64,000 bases of DNA from Bryobacter sp. CoA8 C33 (GCA_019931185.1 JAINDK010000023.1:1-64000); one strand, 5' to 3'; counted from the stretch's first letter, positions 35,642-44,746 are shown. Made by a program: numbers and translations. Notes: a model not told the origin generated them from the letters alone.

Positions 35642-38320
35642 TTAATCGGGTGACTGCAGAAGCTGCTGGTAGAGCGTGTGCTGGCGGCGGGCAATCGAAG
35701 ACCAGGAGTAGCGCGAGACAGCGCTCGAGCGGGCTTGCTGTTCGAGGGATTGGCGAAGCCTGGGGTCGGCCATGAGGGATTGAATGGCGGCGGCGAATTC
35801 AGCAGGGGAAGAGGCGAGGAGGAAATCCGAGCCGGGTGTGAGATCGAGGCCGTTGACACCGCCGGGGGTGGCGACGATGGCCTTGCCGCAGGCCATGGCC
35901 TCCATGATCTTGATGTTGGTGCCGGCGCTGGCGAGAAGGGGGGCGATGACAATTTCGGCCTGTTGGTAGGCGGGGCGAACGTCAGAGACGAAGGCTTCCA
36001 GTTCAATGCCGGGCTGGTTGAGGTTGATCTGTACGCGGTCGCGGTAGAAGTCGAGGTAGTAATCTGGCTTGTTGCCGGCGATGATGTGGAGCGTGGTGTG
36101 GGAGAGGCGGGGGAAGACCTCGTTAAGGAACCAGGCGAGGGCCATGAGATTGGGAAGATGGGCCAAGCTGCCGATGAAGAGGAGGCGGCGAGAAGTGGGG
36201 GGGGTGGTGGACGGGGTGAAGCGCTCGATATCGACGCCATTGGCGATGACGGTTACATTTCTGGCGCCGGTGATGAGTGCGGCATCTTTCTGGCTCATGA
36301 CGACGACGGAATCGACATCGCGCCAAGCCTGGTGCTCGAAGGCCTGCCAGCGGTCAAGCTCGAGGCGGGTGTCAAAGTCGTCGTGGGCGGCCAGGAGCTG
36401 GGAGTAAAGATCGAGGGTGATGTCGTGCTCGACGAGGATGGACCGGGCGGGCTTGACGGCGGCGGCGTATTGGGCCATCTGGGTGAATTCGAGTTGGGCG
36501 AGGCATGGTTGCCAGCGGCGCTGGATCCAGCCGATGGCGGCGGCAAAGGCCGGGGAATCGAAGTCCTCGACAACTTTGGGCCGGGCAGTAGTGCGGCGAT
36601 AGTGGGAGCCGGAGCGGCGGACCGTGATGATTTCGGTGGTGAGGGTAAGGAGTTCGGGGGGAGGGGGATGGTGGGAGTCGACGAAGCTGAGCAGGATGAG
36701 GGAGTAATCGCGGGCGGCTTCGCGCATGAGATTGTACATGCGGACGGCGCCGCCGTGGGAGAGCGGAAAGGGGAGATAGGAGGTGGCGATGAGGAGGCGG
36801 GGTTTCCCGGCGGGTGCGAGGCCAGGAAAGCAGGCGATCTCGCCGGAGCCGAGAGCGAGGATCTGGTCTTCGGGGAAGACGGGTTCAGCGGGGCGGTCCC
36901 AGGAATAGTAGGGTTTGTCGAATGCGGCGAAGCGAAGGCTGAAGATGGCGATGGGGGCGGGTTCGGGGATGGCGGCGAGGAGATTGAGACGATGTACGGC
37001 GGGCCGCCAGAGGGATTCGTAAACGGTGGGTGTGGCGACGGAGGACTGGATCCAGCGGAGAAAGTTTTGCTCGATGGCGAGTTCGATGGTGGCGGCCGAC
37101 AGGAAGCGGGAAGTAGTGGAGCGGTGGTGGTGGACAACCCGGGCGGCGGCGACAAACACAGTGGGCCAGCCTTGTTGCCAGCCGCGCCAACCGATATCGA
37201 GGTCTTCGACATAAGCCGGGCGGAAGCTCTCCTTGAAGCAGCCAAGGGTGAGGAGTTTGGCGGTGTCATAAAGAGAGCAGCCACCGGAGCCGTACAGGAC
37301 AGGGGAGAGGTCTTCACCCTCGACGGGGGTGTCGCAGCGGAGAGGGAAATCGCTGGGGGCCTGGGGAGAATAAACGGCTTTACCGGTCTCCTCGCGGCGC
37401 TTGCCTGGCGGGAGAAAGATCTGGGCTGTAGCGCAGAAAAGGTCTGGTATCTGGCGGAAGGCGGTGTCGAGGGCCGCAAAAAAGCCGGGCTCGATGACCA
37501 TGTCGTTATTGAGCAGGCAGGTGTGGGTGGTACGGGAGGCGCGGATGCCCCGATTGACGGCGGCGGCGAAGCTAAGCGGGTGATCCGAGGACAGAACGCG
37601 GACGAAATCGCTGGCCAAGGAGTGTGTGGTGTCGGAGGAGCCGTTATCAACAAGGATGACTTGTTTGACGAGACCAGGGGAGATGAGGGGTAGCAGGGTT
37701 TCGAGCAGCGCGCGTCCGTCGCGGGTGGGGATGACGACGGTGATACCGGGGGAGAGGGCAGGAGCGGGTTCGGAGCGGAGCGGCTTGGTGGGGAGGGCCG
37801 GACGGCGGGCGGCGATCCAGGCGTAGAGGGGGCGCTCGAGTGAAAAGGGATGGCCGAGGCGCCAGAGCCATGTATAAAGAGGGCCACCGGGATGGATGTG
37901 GTGGCGGATGAGATTGCGGGCGCGCCAGAAGAAATGCCGGAGCAGGGAGGGGATACCGCGGGGATGGAGGGGGAAGTGGCCGTAGTTTTCGTTGAAGAAA
38001 TAGACGCGGGTGGGGAAGAGGCGCAGGGCAAGAAAGCGCATGTTCCAGTAAGGCTGGCGCGGCTGGACGAGGATGCAGTTGAAAAGAACGCGGTGGGCGC
38101 TAAGGTGGAAGCGGATGCGATTGCGGTTAACTTGGAGTGATTCGAAGGGTTGCCAGGGAATCCAGTGGCAGGGAGTGGAGGGCTGGAATTCGGAGACGCA
38201 GTAGACGGGCAGAGAGGGGTTGCCCATGCGGGAAACCTCTTCGACGAATTGATCGATGAGGTCGGGGGAGCAAGCGGCGAAGGCGAGCTTGACGTTAGAT
38301 GAGTTTTCGCCAGTCGGCAC
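35642..38320 (-). CDS. bifunctional glycosyltransferase (GT2 plus GT4 domains)
   Basis: 892 residues. The N-terminal 190 residues are of unknown fold. Residues 193-430 form a GT-A family 2 domain: ITVVIPTRDGRALLETLLP, VDNGSSDTTHSL and the acceptor motif VEDLDIGWRGWQQGWP. Residues about 520-890 form a GT-B family 4 domain: LPFPLSHGGAVRMYNLMRE, then RRLLFIGSLAHLPNLMALAW, APLLASAGTNIKIMEAMACG and ARRQHTLYQQLL. Two glycosyl transfers in one cytoplasmic protein suggest building a disaccharide or short chain. It overlaps the next gene on the strand by 26 bases and converges on the methyltransferase. Confidence 0.9.
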   Translation of the reverse strand: MPTGENSSNVKLAFAACSPDLIDQFVEEVSRMGNPSLPVYCVSEFQPSTPCHWIPWQPFESLQVNRNRIRFHLSAHRVLFNCILVQPRQPYWNMRFLALRLFPTRVYFFNENYGHFPLHPRGIPSLLRHFFWRARNLIRHHIHPGGPLYTWLWRLGHPFSLERPLYAWIAARRPALPTKPLRSEPAPALSPGITVVIPTRDGRALLETLLPLISPGLVKQVILVDNGSSDTTHSLASDFVRVLSSDHPLSFAAAVNRGIRASRTTHTCLLNNDMVIEPGFFAALDTAFRQIPDLFCATAQIFLPPGKRREETGKAVYSPQAPSDFPLRCDTPVEGEDLSPVLYGSGGCSLYDTAKLLTLGCFKESFRPAYVEDLDIGWRGWQQGWPTVFVAAARVVHHHRSTTSRFLSAATIELAIEQNFLRWIQSSVATPTVYESLWRPAVHRLNLLAAIPEPAPIAIFSLRFAAFDKPYYSWDRPAEPVFPEDQILALGSGEIACFPGLAPAGKPRLLIATSYLPFPLSHGGAVRMYNLMREAARDYSLILLSFVDSHHPPPPELLTLTTEIITVRRSGSHYRRTTARPKVVEDFDSPAFAAAIGWIQRRWQPCLAQLEFTQMAQYAAAVKPARSILVEHDITLDLYSQLLAAHDDFDTRLELDRWQAFEHQAWRDVDSVVVMSQKDAALITGARNVTVIANGVDIERFTPSTTPPTSRRLLFIGSLAHLPNLMALAWFLNEVFPRLSHTTLHIIAGNKPDYYLDFYRDRVQINLNQPGIELEAFVSDVRPAYQQAEIVIAPLLASAGTNIKIMEAMACGKAIVATPGGVNGLDLTPGSDFLLASSPAEFAAAIQSLMADPRLRQSLEQQARSSAVSRYSWSSIARRQHTLYQQLLQSPD

Positions 38321-39344
38321 AGCGGGGTCTGTCCTTGGCTGCTTCGAGGAGGGCCTGGAGGCAGAAAATGGTGGAAACAGGGTTGACGTGAGCGGTCATT
38401 TGCCCGTCGCGGCGGCCGAAGCCGAAGCCGCCCCGGAGGGTGGGATCTTCGGAGGCGTATTGGAAGTTTTCGATACTCAGTAGCTCGGCGGGTGAGGGGG
38501 CGAGGCCGAGGCGGAGGCGGATGCGGAGCAACTGGGCGCAGACGTCGCTACGGAGAAAACGGGGAGCCAGCTTTTCGCGCAGTTGTTCACCGTGGATCAG
38601 CGCGCTGCGAGTGAGGAATTGGATGGGTTCGCGATCGGAGACGGGGGTGAGGCCTTCGAGGAAATAAGCCCAGGCATGGAGGCGGTCCATTTTACGGGGC
38701 TCGTCGGTTTCATTGTCGAGGGTCTCGGCGTAGTGCTCAAGGGAAAAGGCGAGGACGCGTTCGTAGAGGTCGAGGAAATGGGTGTCGGCGAGGGTTTCGC
38801 CGAGGTCGCGCCAGGCGAGGGCGGCCTTGAGCTGGAAGGCGCCGGGCATGCGGGACCACCAGATGGAGTAAGACTCGGGGATCTTTTCCGGCAGAAGGAG
38901 GATGGGGTGGAAGCCGCAAGGGGAGGCGAAATCGCGCTCCATCGAAAGGCCGATGTCGCGGGCGTGAGCGAGCCAGAGCTCTTCGCCAGTAAGCCGGTAG
39001 AGCCAGAGGAGGGAGCGGGCGATGATCCCACAATCGAAAAAGTAGCTGTAGCGGGCGGGGGGGCCGAGCTCGAAGGGCATGGTAAGGCACTGGGCGTCCC
39101 AGGCGGTGTGGACGAGGAAGGAAGCGGAGCGGCGGGCGGCGTCGAGAAAACGGCTTTCGCCTGTTTCTTCGAAGAGATAACAGAAGCCGGAGACAGCGTA
39201 ACCAGTGATTTCGGTTGAGACGGGAAGGTATTGCCGCGAGTCGGTCAGGCGGTAACGGGAAACACCACCCTGATCGTTCTGAATCCCCGAATGCAACAGC
39301 CAATCACCTGCTTGTAATGCGGGTATTAGGGCTTTTGAATGCAA
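38295..39344 (-). CDS. probable alpha-barrel (six-hairpin) protein of unknown activity
   Basis: About 349 residues from TTG at 39344. An alternative GTG at 39413 would overlap the divergent exported gene and lie upstream of a good promoter -10. The protein is rich in helical hairpins with aromatic and acidic residues: TEITGYAVSGFCYLFEETGE, FDCGIIARSLLWLYRLTGEELW, and MDRLHAWAYFLEGLTPV. Such patterns fit an (alpha/alpha)6 glycosidase or epimerase-like fold, seen also in sugar-processing proteins. It overlaps the glycosyltransferase by 26 bases and is first in that unit, so a glycan-processing role is likely. I see no specific family motif. Confidence 0.7.
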   Translation of the reverse strand: MHSKALIPALQAGDWLLHSGIQNDQGGVSRYRLTDSRQYLPVSTEITGYAVSGFCYLFEETGESRFLDAARRSASFLVHTAWDAQCLTMPFELGPPARYSYFFDCGIIARSLLWLYRLTGEELWLAHARDIGLSMERDFASPCGFHPILLLPEKIPESYSIWWSRMPGAFQLKAALAWRDLGETLADTHFLDLYERVLAFSLEHYAETLDNETDEPRKMDRLHAWAYFLEGLTPVSDREPIQFLTRSALIHGEQLREKLAPRFLRSDVCAQLLRIRLRLGLAPSPAELLSIENFQYASEDPTLRGGFGFGRRDGQMTAHVNPVSTIFCLQALLEAAKDRPRCADWRKLI

Positions 39345-39350
39345 CTCAAG

Positions 39351-39381
39351 ATTATACTTTGAGACAGGGATGGGGTGGCAA
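39351..39381 (-). promoter_or_regulatory. promoter candidate for the alpha-barrel/glycosyltransferase unit
   Basis: On the minus strand there is a perfect TATAAT at 39351-39356 and TTGCCA at 39376-39381, with a 19-base spacer. Transcription would begin near 39344, the TTG codon chosen for the gene. The same AT-rich patch lies just before the divergent gene at 39370. Confidence 0.45.
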
Positions 39382-39996
39382 CTGAAAGTAGTGGTGCTGA
39401 TGTGGGCGCTCACAGCGGGCCTTTGGGGGCAACCAGGAATTGTGGAAGGGCGGTTGGTGAGGGTAAAGGAGGGGGCTGTGGAGGTGGAATTGGGAGCGGA
39501 CCAGCGCAGGGAGTGTGCCGTGGATGGGCGGACCTATATCGACCGGGAGCGGCAGCGGATGGAACTCGGGGACCTGCGGGCGGGAGACTTACTCGAGTTG
39601 GTGACGGAGAAGCAAGGGGTGGGCGGGCGGTGTTTCGCCCGGATGATACACGTAGTGGGGCAAGAGAAGCGATTTGGCGGAAGGGGAAAAGTGGGTGTGG
39701 TGAAGCGTTCGACGGAGAGTTTCGCGCCGCGGGGGAGCCTGGTATTGACGGGTCTGGTGAGGAGTGTTGACGGGGTGTGGCTGGAGTTGAGGACGAGGCA
39801 GGAGGGGACGATGCGGCTGCGGTTGCGACCGGACACGGCCTTTGTGAATGAGGGCCAGGAGGTGGGACGGGAGGGGTTGGAGCGGCAGACGGCGGTATCG
39901 GTGCGGGCCGGATATGACTTGAGTGGGGAGTTGGAGGTATTTCAGGTGAGTTGGGGCGGGATTGTGCAACCGCAAGGGAGGATTCCCCGTCAGTAG
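39370..39996 (+). CDS. exported protein of unknown function (DUF5666-like)
   Basis: 208 residues with a signal peptide (MGWQLKVVVLMWALTAGLWG). The mature part has two OB-like repeated blocks (IVEGRLVRVKEGAVEVELG and LVLTGLVRSVDGVWLELRT, each followed by a DLRAGD or NEGQEV type stretch). This resembles the repeated DUF5666-type modules of exported proteins. It ends with a short basic, Pro-containing tail. Function is unknown. It is divergent from the alpha-barrel/glycosyltransferase unit and lies 52 bases before the NHL-repeat gene. Confidence 0.75.
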   Translation: MGWQLKVVVLMWALTAGLWGQPGIVEGRLVRVKEGAVEVELGADQRRECAVDGRTYIDRERQRMELGDLRAGDLLELVTEKQGVGGRCFARMIHVVGQEKRFGGRGKVGVVKRSTESFAPRGSLVLTGLVRSVDGVWLELRTRQEGTMRLRLRPDTAFVNEGQEVGREGLERQTAVSVRAGYDLSGELEVFQVSWGGIVQPQGRIPRQ

Positions 39997-40048
39997 GGAG
40001 AACCGGTATACTAGAGGTTTACTCTCACCTGATCCAAACTTAGGAAAA

Positions 40049-42844
40049 ATGTTGATTTATCAGCTTCTAGCAAGCCTGTGCGTCTTTGCGTGCCTGGTAT
40101 CGGCGCAGGATTTTTACACGGGACAGGCGGCCCGCCTGATTATCGGGCAGAAATCGTTCACGGCGCAGTTTCCGGGAAACAGTGATGAAATTCTGGGGGC
40201 GGTCGGGGGGATCGCCGTAGCCGGGAACAAACTGTATGTAGCGGATTCGAGCCGTATCGGCGCCTCGCCGGCGAACCACCGGGTGGTGATCTTCGACAAC
40301 CTGGACCAGACAGTGCCACGGCCGGAGGACCGGCCAGTGCAAGGTGCGCGGTGTCCGGCATGCGTGGGGAAAGCCTCGATGGTACTGGGCCAGCCTAACT
40401 TCAATGTCAAGCCTGAAAACATGTTTCCCTCGCGGGTGGCTGCGAACACGATGCGGCTCGCCACAGCGGTGGCCAGTGACGGGCGAGTGCTGGCGGTGGC
40501 CGACACCGATTTTAACCGTGTGCTGATCTGGCGAAATATTCCGTCTTCGAATGGGCAGCCGGCGGATGTGGTGATCGGCCAGGAGAGCCTAGACCGGTTG
40601 CGGCCGATTGCGACGGATAACAAGAGCCTGCGCGGGCCGCAGGGGGTTTGGGTTCAGGATGGGCGGCTGTTTGTAGCCGATACGCAAAATCACCGTGTAT
40701 TGATCTGGAACCGGATTCCGACCTCGAACGATCAACCGGCGGATATTGTGCTGGGGCAACCAAACTTCACGACCGTGCCGCAGGTGGATATTTCGCGGGC
40801 GACATTTGATCCGAAGCAGAACAATCTGCTGAATCCGGTTTCGGTGACGAGCGATGGGCGACGGCTGTATGTGGCCGATCTAGGGCATAACCGTGTGCTC
40901 GTATGGAATACCATCCCGACTTCGAATCAGGCGCCGGCGGACCTGGTGCTGGGTCAACCGGACTTTACCAGCGCAGTGGCGAACAACACCACCAAATTGT
41001 GCGCGGCAACAGGCAAGGATAATGACGGCAAGGACACATTCCCCGGGCGTTGCGGGGCGACGATGAACTTTCCGCGGTTCGCGCTGAGTGATGGGCGGCG
41101 CCTGTTTATTGCTGATGGTGGAAATGACCGGGTGTTGGTTTACAACACGATTCCCACGGCGAACGGGGCGAAGGCGGATGTCGTGCTGGGGCAGCGGTCC
41201 GATTCGTTGAACCTGACGAGTGACGGGGCGTTTCCGAACTTCGTGTCGGCGGCGGACGTGATCCGGACGCCGACTTCGCTGGCCACTGACGGGCAAAATC
41301 TCTATGTGGCCGACCCCTACAACCGGCGCGTGCTGGTATTTACACCCGGGCCGAAGCTGATCGTGGACACGGGTGTGCGCAACGCGGCGAGCCGGGAGAT
41401 TTTCGCCGTGGGCAACATCGTGTTTGCAGGCACGCCGACAGAGAATGAAACGATTCGTGTTCGTGTGAACTACGACGAAAAAGATAAGGACAACACGCAA
41501 TACGAATACAAGATCCCGAAAGATGGAACTCTAGCGGCGGCTCTGAACGAATTGGTGGTGTTGATCAACACGCGCAATGGTGGCAATAAGAATGTGATTG
41601 CGACGCCATTGATCCGGCCTGGATTTGTGGTGATGCTGCTGACGGCGCGCACCTCTGGAGAGGCTGGCAACCAAGTGGCGGTCGCGGCTGAGGTGCTGCC
41701 GGCAAAAGAGGGTGAGACGGCGAAAACAGCAGTGACGGTCTCGGGGGCGAACCTGGCGGGCGGCCAAGACGCGGCGCAGATCGCGGCCGGATCGATTGTG
41801 ACGATCCTGGGTGATAACTTTACGGACGAAACCGAGACTCGTTCCGTACCGTTGACAGCCAGTTTTTGGCCGCGAGGCTTGGCTAACGTGGAAGTGTTTT
41901 TCGATGGTATTTCCGCGCCGATCCAATCGGTGTCTAAGACACAGATCGTGGCGCAGTTGCCGATTGAGTTACGCGATACCTCGGGCACGAACTGCTGGGT
42001 GAGAACGGTGCGGCGCGATGGGAGCATCACCTTTAGCGTGCCGGTGGGGGTGCCGGTGATTCTCCAGAATCCCGGTATTTTTGCCGAGGAAGGCGTAGAC
42101 CCACGGCCAGGCATTATCACGCACTATTCGAGCGCGGCGACGGCAACGATTTCGATCGACGGCACGGCGAAGGCGAATGATGTAGCGACGGTGGTGATCA
42201 ACGGGCGAGAGTACAGCTACACGGTGCAGGCAGCGGATGTGGTGACGGATCAGCCGACAGCAGCGAACTTTGTAGTGCGCGACAAGCTGGTGGAGCTGAT
42301 CAATGCGCGGGACACGGAAGTGGAAGCGTTCCGGAGCGGATTTTTCACGCGTCTGCGCTTGCGCTCGAAGAAGCTGGGACCGGACGGCAACGGATTGCCA
42401 ATCGCGGTGAAGACGAACAGCGATGCGGGCGTGATTCTGACGGCGTTCAACAACGAACTGTGCTGCGCGAACGTGGCCGGGGCGCGTGTGACGGAAGAGA
42501 ATCCGGCGGTGCCGGGCGAAACGATTGTGTTGCTGGCGACCGGCTTGGGCGACATTTTGCCCGACAGTGCGAATGGGATCTTTTTCACAGGCATCGGCTT
42601 TGAGGGGCCAGAGTTCAACGAGCCGAAAGAATTTGTGAGTTCACTGGCGGGCGGCAAGACGGCGAACGTACTATTCGCGGGGCTGCGGCCTGGGCTGATT
42701 GGCCTGTACGAGGTACATCTTGAACTGAACACGGATCTGGACACGAACCCACGGACACAAGTCACGATCGCGCAGAGCTTTCAGGTGAGCAACATCGTGA
42801 CGTTCGCCTTGAAAAACGTGAAGAAGGATGCAGGAATTCAGTAG
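40049..42844 (+). CDS. large exported NHL-repeat protein with Solibacter-type C-terminal domain
   Basis: 931 residues with signal peptide MLIYQLLASLCVFACLVSAQ. ATG at 40049 has AGGA at 40042-40045. Residues 25-440 hold NHL-type units with a repeated RVLIWN-IPTSN-PADIVLGQPNF phrase, forming a beta propeller. Two similar inserts near 470-570 and 695-790 (for example TVVINGREYSYTVQAADVV) resemble phage-tail-like beta domains. A TIG/IPT-like segment (GSIVTILGDNFTDETETRSV) and GETIVLLATGLGDILPDSAN at the C-terminus match the Solibacter uncharacterised C-terminal domain (TIGR03437). Base use is more balanced than in neighbouring genes. It is probably an exported adhesion or binding protein; ligand unknown. 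Confidence 0.87.
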   Translation: MLIYQLLASLCVFACLVSAQDFYTGQAARLIIGQKSFTAQFPGNSDEILGAVGGIAVAGNKLYVADSSRIGASPANHRVVIFDNLDQTVPRPEDRPVQGARCPACVGKASMVLGQPNFNVKPENMFPSRVAANTMRLATAVASDGRVLAVADTDFNRVLIWRNIPSSNGQPADVVIGQESLDRLRPIATDNKSLRGPQGVWVQDGRLFVADTQNHRVLIWNRIPTSNDQPADIVLGQPNFTTVPQVDISRATFDPKQNNLLNPVSVTSDGRRLYVADLGHNRVLVWNTIPTSNQAPADLVLGQPDFTSAVANNTTKLCAATGKDNDGKDTFPGRCGATMNFPRFALSDGRRLFIADGGNDRVLVYNTIPTANGAKADVVLGQRSDSLNLTSDGAFPNFVSAADVIRTPTSLATDGQNLYVADPYNRRVLVFTPGPKLIVDTGVRNAASREIFAVGNIVFAGTPTENETIRVRVNYDEKDKDNTQYEYKIPKDGTLAAALNELVVLINTRNGGNKNVIATPLIRPGFVVMLLTARTSGEAGNQVAVAAEVLPAKEGETAKTAVTVSGANLAGGQDAAQIAAGSIVTILGDNFTDETETRSVPLTASFWPRGLANVEVFFDGISAPIQSVSKTQIVAQLPIELRDTSGTNCWVRTVRRDGSITFSVPVGVPVILQNPGIFAEEGVDPRPGIITHYSSAATATISIDGTAKANDVATVVINGREYSYTVQAADVVTDQPTAANFVVRDKLVELINARDTEVEAFRSGFFTRLRLRSKKLGPDGNGLPIAVKTNSDAGVILTAFNNELCCANVAGARVTEENPAVPGETIVLLATGLGDILPDSANGIFFTGIGFEGPEFNEPKEFVSSLAGGKTANVLFAGLRPGLIGLYEVHLELNTDLDTNPRTQVTIAQSFQVSNIVTFALKNVKKDAGIQ

Positions 42845-43102
42845 TTACAGATCGAAAGGTTTGAGATGGAGGCCGCGAATGACCGATTTCGCGGCCTCTG
42901 TCTTTTCCGGCAGGACGTAGAAGAAAACGCCGGTGCGCTCAGAGCGGAACAGAAGGCCGCCGGAGTAGGTATCGAGTTCAATGGCGAAATGGATACCGGC
43001 CTGGGTGAGGGCCTGCTCGAGCGGCAGGGACTCGCGCAGTTTTTTGGCGATAAAGACGAGGTCGAGTTCGGCATCGCCGAAGAATTCAGGTTCCTGGCGC
43101 AC
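42845..43102 (-). CDS. small protein of unknown function
   Basis: About 85 residues from GTG at 43102 (VRQEPEFFGDAELDLVFIA). The frame is open to 43159, but that part overlaps the preceding gene. The start of the protein is acidic, the middle has a mixed alpha/beta pattern (FAIELDTYSGGLLFRSER, then FFYVLPEKTEAAKS), and there is no signal. Its last third is antisense to the terminator hairpin of the NHL gene. It follows a 143-residue hypothetical gene on the same strand after 4 bases, so the two probably form a pair. I do not recognise a family. Confidence 0.6.
   Translation of the reverse strand: MRQEPEFFGDAELDLVFIAKKLRESLPLEQALTQAGIHFAIELDTYSGGLLFRSERTGVFFYVLPEKTEAAKSVIRGLHLKPFDL
42869..42898 (+). 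terminator. intrinsic terminator of the NHL gene, inside an antisense gene
   Basis: An 11-bp perfect stem (42869-42879 with 42888-42898, 8-base loop) begins 25 bases after the NHL gene stop and is followed by TGTCTTTT. It lies within the coding region of the minus-strand small gene. Confidence 0.7.
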
Positions 43103-43106
43103 GGGA

Positions 43107-43538
43107 TCAGGACATGCGGGCGACGATTGCGTCTTTGGCGCCGGGGCCTTTCTGGTCAAACCAGGCGAGGAATTCTTCGCCGACGGATTCGAGATTAGCG
43201 TAGGCGGTGGGATTCTTGACGGAATCGCGGAAGGCGGCGAGGATGGGCCTGAGGCGGAGGTAAACGAGGAGGAGTTCGCCGCCGGAGGCGAAGTAGAGCT
43301 GTTTGTTCAGGACGCCGGAGGTGATGAAGCTGGCAACCATCTCGAAGTAGCTAATGACCTGGCGCATGTGGGCATTCTGGGAACTGCCCGGGGGGGCGAT
43401 GGTGTTCATCTCTTCGAGGGACTGGGGACGGAAAGAAGAGGCGAACCAGGAGCGGGCTTCGCGCATTTTGTCTTCCCGGCGGAGTTCATAGAGGCGGAGA
43501 ATCAGATTCGCGTCATCGTAGGTCGCTTGAGAGGCCAT
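43107..43538 (-). CDS. hypothetical helical protein
   Basis: 143 residues from ATG at 43538 (MASQATYDDANLILRLYELR). The frame is open further upstream, but that extension is proline/serine-rich and runs antisense to dprA. The sequence is almost wholly helical and soluble: REDKMREARSWFASSFRPQS, MRQVISYFEMVASFITSGVL, LRLRPILAAFRDSVKNP. It looks like small conserved Acidobacterial proteins with no assigned function. The ATG lies 69 bases from the divergent dprA start. The small gene at 42845 follows after 4 bases, suggesting a two-gene unit. No motif identifies a role. Confidence 0.75.
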   Translation of the reverse strand: MASQATYDDANLILRLYELRREDKMREARSWFASSFRPQSLEEMNTIAPPGSSQNAHMRQVISYFEMVASFITSGVLNKQLYFASGGELLLVYLRLRPILAAFRDSVKNPTAYANLESVGEEFLAWFDQKGPGAKDAIVARMS

Positions 43539-43606
43539 AGATCGAATATCGCACAGGGCGGGATTTGGGGGAGAGAATTGGGTGGGAGGGGCGACTATTA
43601 CGGTAT

Positions 43607-44746
43607 ATGGCGGTGATGGTTGAACAGGAAGAGGTGCTGTGGCTAGCGTTGCGGATGACGCCACAACTGGGGGCGAGGCGTGCGGTCGAACTGGTGCGGC
43701 GCTATGGCTCGCCCGGGGCGATTTTCCTGAAGGATGCGCAGGAGTTGATGGCGGCGGGGCTGAGCGCGAGCGTGGCGCGGTCGATCGAAGCTGGTTCAGC
43801 GATGGACGATGCGCTCGAGCAGCAGCGGTTGTTGCGGGCAACGGAGACGGAAATCGTGACGCTGATGGATGAGCGTTATCCGGATGGATTGGGTCAGATC
43901 TTTGATCCACCGCTGCTTCTTTTTACGCGTGGAAACGCGGAGTTGATGCAGAATCCGGCGGTGGCCGTGGTAGGGACGAGGCGGCCGAGCGCCTATGGAA
44001 CGGCGGTGGCGGAAAAATTCGCCCGGGACTTGGCCGAGGCGGGGTTGGTGGTGGTAAGCGGCATGGCGCGCGGGATTGATACGGTGGCGCACAAGGCCGC
44101 GCTGGCCGTGGGAGGCAAGACGGTGGCGGTGCTGGGCTGTGGAGCGGATGTGGTGTACCCGGCGGAGAACCGGCAATTGGCGGCTCAGATAGCGCGGGAT
44201 GGCCTGATTTTGAGCGAGTATCCGTTGAGGACACCGGGGTATCCGCAGAATTTTCCGGTGCGAAACCGGATTGTGAGCGGGCTCAGCCAGGGGGTGCTGA
44301 TTGTCGAAGGGGCGCAGTATTCGGGATCTTCAATTACGGCACGGCTGGCGATGGATCAGGGGCGGGAGGTGTTTGCCGTGCCGGGCAACGTTACGTCCAA
44401 GCAGAGCTGGGGGCCGAACTTGCTAATCCGGCAGGGAGCGCGGCTGGTGCAGGAGCCGAGCGATGTGCTGTCGGATCTTCCAGAGGAAACGAGGCGGAGA
44501 TTGAAGATGCAGGGGCGGCAGAGGCTTCTGCTCGATGAGATTCCGCACCCGATGCATCAATTGCGGGAGCGGGTGATGCGGTTGTTGTCGCCAGATGAAC
44601 CATTGACGATTGATGATCTGATTCCGCGGTTGAACGCAAGCGAGGTGGTGAGTCCGTCGGAGCTGATCGCGATTTTGTTCGAGTTGGAGTTGGATGGGGT
44701 GGTGCGGCAGTTGCCGGGCAAGGCGTATGTGAAGGTATGGCAATAG
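43607..44746 (+). CDS. dprA: DNA processing protein DprA (Smf)
   Basis: About 379 residues from ATG at 43607 (MAVMVEQEEVLWLALRM). DprA binds incoming single-stranded DNA during natural transformation and loads RecA. The Rossmann core shows VAVVGTRRPSAYG, VSGMARGIDTVAHKAA, VLGCGADVVYPAENRQL, SEYPLRTPGYPQNFPVRNRI and VIVEGAQYSGSSITARLAM-type motifs of the family. The C-terminal 70 residues form a winged-helix-like DML1 domain (MRLLSPDEPLTIDDLIPRL). The next gene, a GNAT acetyltransferase, starts 10 bases downstream. Neighbourhood with topA, here on the opposite strand, is a frequent arrangement in bacteria. Confidence 0.93.
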   Translation: MAVMVEQEEVLWLALRMTPQLGARRAVELVRRYGSPGAIFLKDAQELMAAGLSASVARSIEAGSAMDDALEQQRLLRATETEIVTLMDERYPDGLGQIFDPPLLLFTRGNAELMQNPAVAVVGTRRPSAYGTAVAEKFARDLAEAGLVVVSGMARGIDTVAHKAALAVGGKTVAVLGCGADVVYPAENRQLAAQIARDGLILSEYPLRTPGYPQNFPVRNRIVSGLSQGVLIVEGAQYSGSSITARLAMDQGREVFAVPGNVTSKQSWGPNLLIRQGARLVQEPSDVLSDLPEETRRRLKMQGRQRLLLDEIPHPMHQLRERVMRLLSPDEPLTIDDLIPRLNASEVVSPSELIAILFELELDGVVRQLPGKAYVKVWQ

